A program made the translations under genes and the position numbers. The notes beneath the pieces were generated by a model. That model saw only the letters and a list, made by a program, of their open reading frames with translations, ran no database searches and was not told the origin of the DNA. A stretch of DNA of 64,000 nt from Strongylocentrotus droebachiensis (lineage: Eukaryota > Echinodermata > Echinoidea > Camarodonta > Strongylocentrotidae), in assembly GCA_035222895.1 (NCBI GenBank), contig JAVYIG010002757.1:62001-126000 (forward strand), read 5' to 3'. Each line of letters opens with the position of its first letter. The first letter of the stretch is position 1. Of this stretch, positions 54,601 to 63,600 are shown piece after piece.

Positions 54601-57600
54601 GTGATTAATATTTAAGAAAATTATTTACTATATAGGTCAGCATAATTCTACTCCCGTTTCTCACATCTATTCATCTGTCCGTCTTTTTTTGTTTTTTCTG
54701 TGTTTCAGTCCAGTTGCTCGTAGTCTTTTTTCCTGTTTCTCTTGTTTTATTATACTTATTTATGTTTATATTTTCTCAGTTGTTTAGTTAGTTTAGTTTG
54801 TCAGCATTTAAATGTATGCATTATTCTTATCTGACGAGTTTGTTCTTTTAGGACATACTCATAAGCTACTCATGAGGGACCTTAAATCCAAAAGCCTTGC
54901 TTTCAACCAAGGTCACCTCATCTTTCTATTGTAACGCCATATTATGTTAAACTTGTTTTATTCATGTCATATTTGTAAAGTGTGTTATAAAAGAAAGATA
55001 AATAAAACTTGAACTTGAACTTGAACTTGAGTAAGGATCACAGTCGTCAATATCTACAATGGGAAAGTGGGGGTGGGGTGAGGGGTGGGGTGGGGGAGTT
55101 GGGGTTAATGGAAAAGACATCGGATAACGATATATTCCTCCATTCTATGAAATGTGTGTATTTCTAAACAATTCCATTTGTCTTTGTCATGAAATGAGAG
55201 TAATGGTTTTAATTAGTTCAATGAAACGTTCAAGGATACATGATATAGTTTTCCAGAATATCATTTGTGTTTATTTTATTATAACAAATATTTTTCTTTG
55301 TCGTACAGTAAGATTGTAATAAAGAAGCTAAACTGAATAATAAAAGGAATTACTTTTTCCTAACAAAAAAAATGAGCACCGAGATAACTTCTTGTTTTTG
55401 CTTTGCCATCAAAAGGTAACTTCAGGAGAGGAGATATAGATCTACATAAATGCACAATAAATTAAAGAAAGAACATTTAGTCCTTCAGACAGCTATATAG
55501 ACATAAGGTGGTATAAATGTTTAGGAAAAGAAGAATTTTTGACAGCATATCTTTGGTGGTCTGCAGAGAATTATAACACAATTAACTTACCAGTTGAGCA
55601 GTTCATTCCAGTATAACCTGAAGCACATGTACAGGTATAAGAGTTGACACCATCTGCACATGTCCCACCATTCAAACAGGAATAAGGATCACAGTCGTCA
55701 ATATCTACAATGGGAAAGTGAAAGTTTTTAATGGAAAAGACAAGGGATTAAGATATATTCCTCCATAATATGAATTGTGTGTATTTCATTACAATGATAT
55801 CGTCTTTTAGATATAATGAGATTAATGAATTAATTAGTTAAATAAAAAGTACAAGGAATTACGATATATAGTTTTCCATGATATTATTTGTGTTAATAAA
55901 TCAATGAGATTGAAATTTGGAAGCTAAACTTAATAATAACATAAAATACTTTTTTGTTCTCAACAAACATAAAAAGTAGCTCCGATATGTCTTTTTGTTA
56001 CTGCTATGCCATCGAAAAGTAACTTTCAGGAGAGGAGGTATATATATATACATGTATGCTCAATAGTTAGAGGATGGAGATGTATATAGTCCTTCAGTCC
56101 GCTTTATAGACAAAAAAGCATTTGAAAGTAAGAAAAGAGGAATTTTTGACAAAACATATGTGGTAATTATAATAAAATTTACTTACCCGTCGAGCAGTTC
56201 ATGCCAGTATAACCTGAAGCACACGTACAGGTATAATAGTTGACACCATCATTACATGTCCCTCCATTCACACAGGCACGAGGAAAACAGTTGTCAATAT
56301 CTACAGTGGGAAAGTTTGAGATATTAATGGATAAGACAAGTGATTACGGTAGTTTCTCCGTAATATAAAATGTGTGTATTTTATTACAGGATGGTGTTCT
56401 TTAGAAATTATAACACAATTTACTTACCCAATGAGCAGTTCATTCCAGTATAACCTGAAGCACATGTACAGGTATAAGAGTTGACACCATCTGAACATGT
56501 TCCACCATTCAAACAGGAATAAGGTTCACAGTCGTCAATATCTACAATGGGAAAGTGGGGGTGGGGTGAGGGGTGGGGTGGGGGAGATGGGGTTAATGGA
56601 AAAGACATCGGATAACGATATATTCCTCCATTCTATGAAATGTGTGTATTTCATCACAATTCCATTTGTCTTCGTCATGAAATGAGAGTAATGGTTTTAA
56701 TTAGTTCAATGAAACGTTCAAGGATACATGATATAGTTTTCCAGAATATCATTTGTGTTTATTTTATTATAACAAATATTTTGCTTTGTCGTACAGTAAG
56801 ATTGTAATGAAGAAGCTAAACTGAATTATAAAAGGAATTACTTTTTCCTCACAAAAAAATGAGCACCGAGATAAATTCTTGTTTTTGCTTTGCCATCAAA
56901 AGGTAATTTCAGGAGAGGAGATATAGATCTACATAAATGCACAATAAATTAAAGAAAGAACATTTAGTCCTTCAGACAGCTATATAGACATAAGGTGGTA
57001 TAAATGTTTAGGAAAATAAGAATTTTTGACAGCATATCTTGGGTGGTCTGCAGAGAATTATAACACAATTAACTTACCAGTTGAGCAGTTCATTCCAGTA
57101 AAACCTGAAGCACATGTACAGGTATAAGAGTTGACACCATCTGCACATGTCCCACCATTCAAACAGGAATAAGGAACACAGTCGTCAATATCTACAATGG
57201 GAAAGTGAAAGTTTTTTAATGGAAAAGACAAGGGATTAAGATATATTCCTCCATAATATGAATTGTGTGTATTTCATTACAATGATGTTGTCTTTATCAT
57301 ATAGTGAGATTAATGAATTAATTAGTTAAATAAAAAGTACAAGGAATTACGATTGATAGTTTTCCATGATATTATTTGTGTTAATAAATCAATGAGATTG
57401 AAATTTGGAAGCTAAACTTAATAATAACATAAAATACTTTTTTGTTCTCAACAAACATAAAAAGTAGTACCGATATGTCTTTTTGTTACTGCTATGCCAT
57501 CGAAAAGTAACTTTAAGGAGAGGAGGTATATATATCTACATGTATGCTCAATAGTAAGAGGATGGAGATGTATATAGTCCTTCAGTCCGCTTTATAGACA

Positions 57601-60600
57601 AAAAAGCATTTGAAAGTAAGAAAAGTGGAATTTTTGACAAAACATATGTGGTAATTATAATAAAATTTACTTACCCGTCGAGCAGTTCATGCCAGTATAA
57701 CCTGAAGCACACGTACAGGTATAATAGTTGACACCATCATTACATGTCCCTCCATTCAAACAGGCACGAGGAAAACAGTTGTCAATATCTACAGTGGGAA
57801 AGTTTGAGATATTAATGGATAAGACAAGTGATTACGGTAGTTTCTCCGTAATATAAAATGTGTGTATTTTATTACAGGATGGTGTTCTTTAGAAATTATA
57901 ACACAATTTACTTACCCAATGAGCAGTTCATTCCAGTATAACCTGAAGCACATGTACAGGTATAAGAGTTGACACCATCTGAACATGTTCCACCATTCAA
58001 ACAGGAATAAGGTTCACAGTCGTCAATATCTACAATGGGAAAGTGGGGGTGGGGTGAGGGGTGGGGTGGGGGAGATGGGGTTAATGGAAAAGACATCGGA
58101 TAACGATATATTCCTCCATTCTATGAAATGTGTGTATTTCATCACAATTCCATTTGTCTTCGTCTTGAAATGAGAGTAATGGTTTTAATTAGTTCAATGA
58201 AACGTTCAAGGATACATGATATAGTTTTCCAGAATATCATTTGTGTTTATTTTATTATAACAAATATTTTGCTTTGTCGTACAGTAAGATTGTAATGAAG
58301 AAGCTAAACTGAATTATAAAAGGAATTACTTTTTCCTCACAAAAAAATGAGCACCGAGATAAATTCTTGTTTTTGCTTTGCCATCAAAAGGTAATTTCAG
58401 GAGAGGAGATATAGATCTACATAAATGCACAATAAATTAAAGAAAGAACATTTAGTCCTTCAGACAGCTATATAGACATAAGGTGGTATAAATGTTTAGG
58501 AAAATAAGAATTTTTGACAGCATATCTTGGGTGGTCTGCAGAGAATTATAACACAATTAACTTACCAGTTGAGCAGTTCATTCCAGTAAAACCTGAAGCA
58601 CATGTACAGGTATAAGAGTTGACACCATCTGCACATGTCCCACCATTCAAACAGGAATAAGGAACACAGTCGTCAATATCTACAATGGGAAAGTGAAAGT
58701 TTTTTAATGGAAAAGACAAGGGATTAAGATATATTCCTCCATAATATGAATTGTGTGTATTTCATTACAATGATGTTGTCTTTATCATATAGTGAGATTA
58801 ATGAATTAATTAGTTAAATAAAAAGTACAAGGAATTACGATTGATAGTTTTCCATGATATTATTTGTGTTAATAAATCAATGAGATTGAAATTTGGAAGC
58901 TAAACTTAATAATAACATAAAATACTTTTTTGTTCTCAACAAACATAAAAAGTAGTACCGATATGTCTTTTTGTTACTGCTATGCCATCGAAAAGTAACT
59001 TTAAGGAGAGGAGGTATATATATCTACATGTATGCTCAATAGTAAGAGGATGGAGATGTATATAGTCCTTCAGTCCGCTTTATAGACAAAAAAGCATTTG
59101 AAAGTAAGAAAAGTGGAATTTTTGACAAAACATATGTGGTAATTATAATAAAATTTACTTACCCGTCGAGCAGTTCATGCCAGTATAACCTGAAGCACAC
59201 GTACAGGTATAATAGTTGACACCATCATTACATGTCCCTCCATTCAAACAGGCACGAGGAAAACAGTTGTCAATATCTACAGTGGGAAAGTTTGAGATAT
59301 TAATGGATAAGACAAGTGATTACGGTAGTTTCTCCGTAATATAAAATGTGTGTATTTTATTACAGGATGGTGTTCTTTAGAAATTATAACACAATTTACT
59401 TACCCAATGAGCAGTTCATTCCAGTATAACCTGAAGCACATGTACAGGTATAAGAGTTGACACCATCTGAACATGTTCCACCATTCAAACAGGAATAAGG
59501 TTCACAGTCGTCAATATCTACAATGGGAAAGTGGGGGTGGGGTGAGGGGTGGGGTGGGGGAGATGGGGTTAATGGAAAAGACATCGGATAACGATATATT
59601 CCTCCATTCTATGAAATGTGTGTATTTCATCACAATTCCATTTGTCTTCGTCATGAAATGAGAGTAATGGTTTTAATTAGTTCAATGAAACGTTCAAGGA
59701 TACATGATATAGTTTTCCAGAATATCATTTGTGTTTATTTTATTATAACAAATATTTTGCTTTGTCGTACAGTAAGATTGTAATGAAGAAGCTAAACTGA
59801 ATTATAAAAGGAATTACTTTTTCCTCACAAAAAAATGAGCACCGAGATAAATTCTTGTTTTTGCTTTGCCATCAAAAGGTAATTTCAGGAGAGGAGATAT
59901 AGATCTACATAAATGCACAATAAATTAAAGAAAGAACATTTAGTCCTTCAGACAGCTATATAGACATAAGGTGGTATAAATGTTTAGGAAAATAAGAATT
60001 TTTGACAGCATATCTTGGGTGGTCTGCAGAGAATTATAACACAATTAACTTACCAGTTGAGCAGTTCATTCCAGTAAAACCTGAAGCACATGTACAGGTA
60101 TAAGAGTTGACACCATCTGCACATGTCCCACCATTCAAACAGGAATAAGGAACACAGTCGTCAATATCTACAATGGGAAAGTGAAAGTTTTTTAATGGAA
60201 AAGACAAGGGATTAAGATATATTCCTCCATAATATGAATTGTGTGTATTTCATTACAATGATGTTGTCTTTATCATATAGTGAGATTAATGAATTAATTA
60301 GTTAAATAAAAAGTACAAGGAATTACGATTGATAGTTTTCCATGATATTATTTGTGTTAATAAATCAATGAGATTGAAATTTGGAAGCTAAACTTAATAA
60401 TAACATAAAATACTTTTTTGTTCTCAACAAACATAAAAAGTAGTACCGATATGTCTTTTTGTTACTGCTATGCCATCGAAAAGTAACTTTAAGGAGAGGA
60501 GGTATATATATCTACATGTATGCTCAATAGTAAGAGGATGGAGATGTATATAGTCCTTCAGTCCGCTTTATAGACAAAAAAGCATTTGAAAGTAAGAAAA

Positions 60601-63600
60601 GTGAAATTTTTGACAAAACATATGTGGTAATTATAATAAAATTTACTTACCCGTCGAGCAGTTCATGCCAGTATAACCTGAAGCACACGTACAGGTATAA
60701 TAGTTGACACCATCATTACATGTCCCTCCATTCAAACAGGCACGAGGAAAACAGTTGTCAATATCTACAGTGGGAAAGTTTGAGATATTAATGGATAAGA
60801 CAAGTGATTACGGTAGTTTCTCCGTAATATAAAATGTGTGTATTTTATTACAGGATGGTGTTCTTTAGAAATTATAACACAATTTACTTACCCAATGAGC
60901 AGTTCATTCCAGTATAACCTGAAGCACATGTACAGGTATAAGAGTTGACACCATCTGAACATGTTCCACCATTCAAACAGGAATAAGGTTCACAGTCGTC
61001 AATATCTACAATGGGAAAGTGGGGGTGGGGTGAGGGGTGGGGTGGGGGAGATGGGGTTAATGGAAAAGACATCGGATAACGATATATTCCTCCATTCTAT
61101 GAAATGTGTGTATTTCATCACAATTCCATTTGTCTTCGTCATGAAATGAGAGTAATGGTTTTAATTAGTTCAATGAAACGTTCAAGGATACATGATATAG
61201 TTTTCCAGAATATCATTTGTGTTTATTTTATTATAACAAATATTTTGCTTTGTCGTACAGTAAGATTGTAATGAAGAAGCTAAACTGAATTATAAAAGGA
61301 ATTACTTTTTCCTCACAAAAAAATGAGCACCGAGATAAATTCTTGTTTTTGCTTTGCCATCAAAAGGTAACTTCAGGAGAGGAGATATAGATCTACATAA
61401 ATGCACAATAAATTAAAGAAAGAACATTTAGTCCTTCAGACAGCTATATAGACATAAGATGGTATAAATGTTTAGGAAAATAAGAATTTTTGACAGCATA
61501 TCTTGGGTGGTCTGCAGAGAATTATAACACAATTAACTTACCAGTTGAGCAGTTCATTCCAGTAAAACCTGAAGCACATGTACAGGTATAAGAGTTGACA
61601 CCATCTGCACATGTCCCACCATTCAAACAGGAATAAGGAACACAGTCGTCAATATCTACAATGGGAAAGTGAAAGTTTTTTAATGGAAAAGACAAGGGAT
61701 TAAGATATATTCCTCCATAATATGAATTGTGTGTATTTCATTACAATGATGTTGTCTTTATCATATAGTGAGATTAATGAATTAATTAGTTAAATAAAAA
61801 TTACAAGGAATTACGATTGATAGTTTTCCATGATATTATTTGTGTTTATAAATCAAGAAGATTGAAATTTGAAAGATAAACTTAATAATAACAGAAAATA
61901 CTTTTTTGTTCTCACCAAACATAAAAAGTAGCACCGATATGTCTTTTTGTTACTGCTATGCCATCGAAAAGTAAATTTAGGGAGAGGAGGTATATATATC
62001 TACATGTATGCTCAATAGTTAGAGGATGGAGATGTATATAGTCCTTCAGTCCGCTTTATAGACAAAAAAGCATACGAAAGTAAGAAAAGACGAATTTTAG
62101 ACAAAACATATGTGGTAATTATAATAAATTTTACTTACCTGTCGAGCAGTTCATGCCAGTATAACCTGAAGCACACGTACAGGTATAATAGTTGACACCG
62201 TCATTACATGTCCCTCCATTCAAACAGGCACGAGGAAAACAGTTGTCAATATCTACAGTGGGAAAGTTTGAGATATTAATTGATAAGACAAGTGATTACG
62301 GTAGTTCCTCCGTAATATAAAATGTGTGTATTTTATTACAGGATGGTGTTCTTTAGAAATTATAACAACATTTACTTACCCATTGAGCAGTTCATTCCAG
62401 TATAACCTGAAGCACATGTACAGGTATAAGAGTTGACACCATCTGCACATGTCCCACCATTCAAACAGGAATAAGGATCACAGTCGTCAATATCTACAAT
62501 GGGAAAGTGAAAGTTTTTAATGGAAAAGACAAGGGATTAAGATATATTCCTCCATAATATGAATTGTGTGTATTTCATTACAATGATATTGTCTTTTTCA
62601 TATAATGAGATTAATGAATTAATAAGTTAAATAAAAAGTACAAGGAATTACGATATATAGTTTTTCATGATATTATTTGTGTTTTTAAATCAATGAGATT
62701 GAAATTTGGAAGCTAAACTTAATAATAACATAAAATACTTTTTTGTTCTCAACAAACATAAAAAGTAGTACCGATATGTCTTTTTGTTACTGCTATGCCA
62801 TCGAAAAGTAACTTTAAGGAGAGGAGGTATATATATCTACATGTATGCTCAATAGTAAGAGGATGGAGATGTATATAGTCCTTCAGTCCGCTTTATAGAC
62901 AAAAAAGCATTTGAAAGTAAGAAAAGAGGAATTTTTGACAAAACATATGTGGTAATTATAATAAAATTTACTTACCCGTCGAGCAGTTCATGCCAGTATA
63001 ACCTGAAGCACACGTACAGGTATAATAGTTGACACCATCATTACATGTCCCTCCATTCAAACAGGCACGAGGAAAACAGTTGTCAATATCTACAGTGGGA
63101 AAGTTTGAGATATTAATGGATAAGACAAGTGATTACGGTAGTTTTTCCGTAATATAAAATGTGTGTATTTTATTACAGGATGGTGTTCTTTAGAAATTAT
63201 AACACAATTTACTTACCCAATGAGCAGTTCATTCCAGTATAACCTGAAGCACATGTACAGGTATAAGAGTTGACACCATCTGAACATGTTCCACCATTCA
63301 AACAGGAATAAGGTTCACAGTCGTCAATATCTACAATGGGAAAGTGGGGGTGGGGTGAGGGGTGGGGTGGGGGAGATGGGGTTAATGGAAAAGACATCGG
63401 ATAACGATATATTCCTCCATTCTATGAAATGTGTGTATTTCATCACAATTCCATTTGTCTTCGTCATGAAATGAGAGTAATGGTTTTAATTAGTTCAATG
63501 AAATGTTCAAGGATACATGATATAGTTTTCCAGAATATCATTTGTGTTTATTTTATTATAACAAATATTTTGCTTTGTCGTACAGTAAGATTGTAATGAA

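Noticed and set aside
56420-56608. Open frames starting [13 protein letters not shown] before each type b EGF
   Set aside because: The Pro-rich start is the C-rich intron tract read through the acceptor TTGTAG; the frame is only open by chance. The exon itself is annotated.
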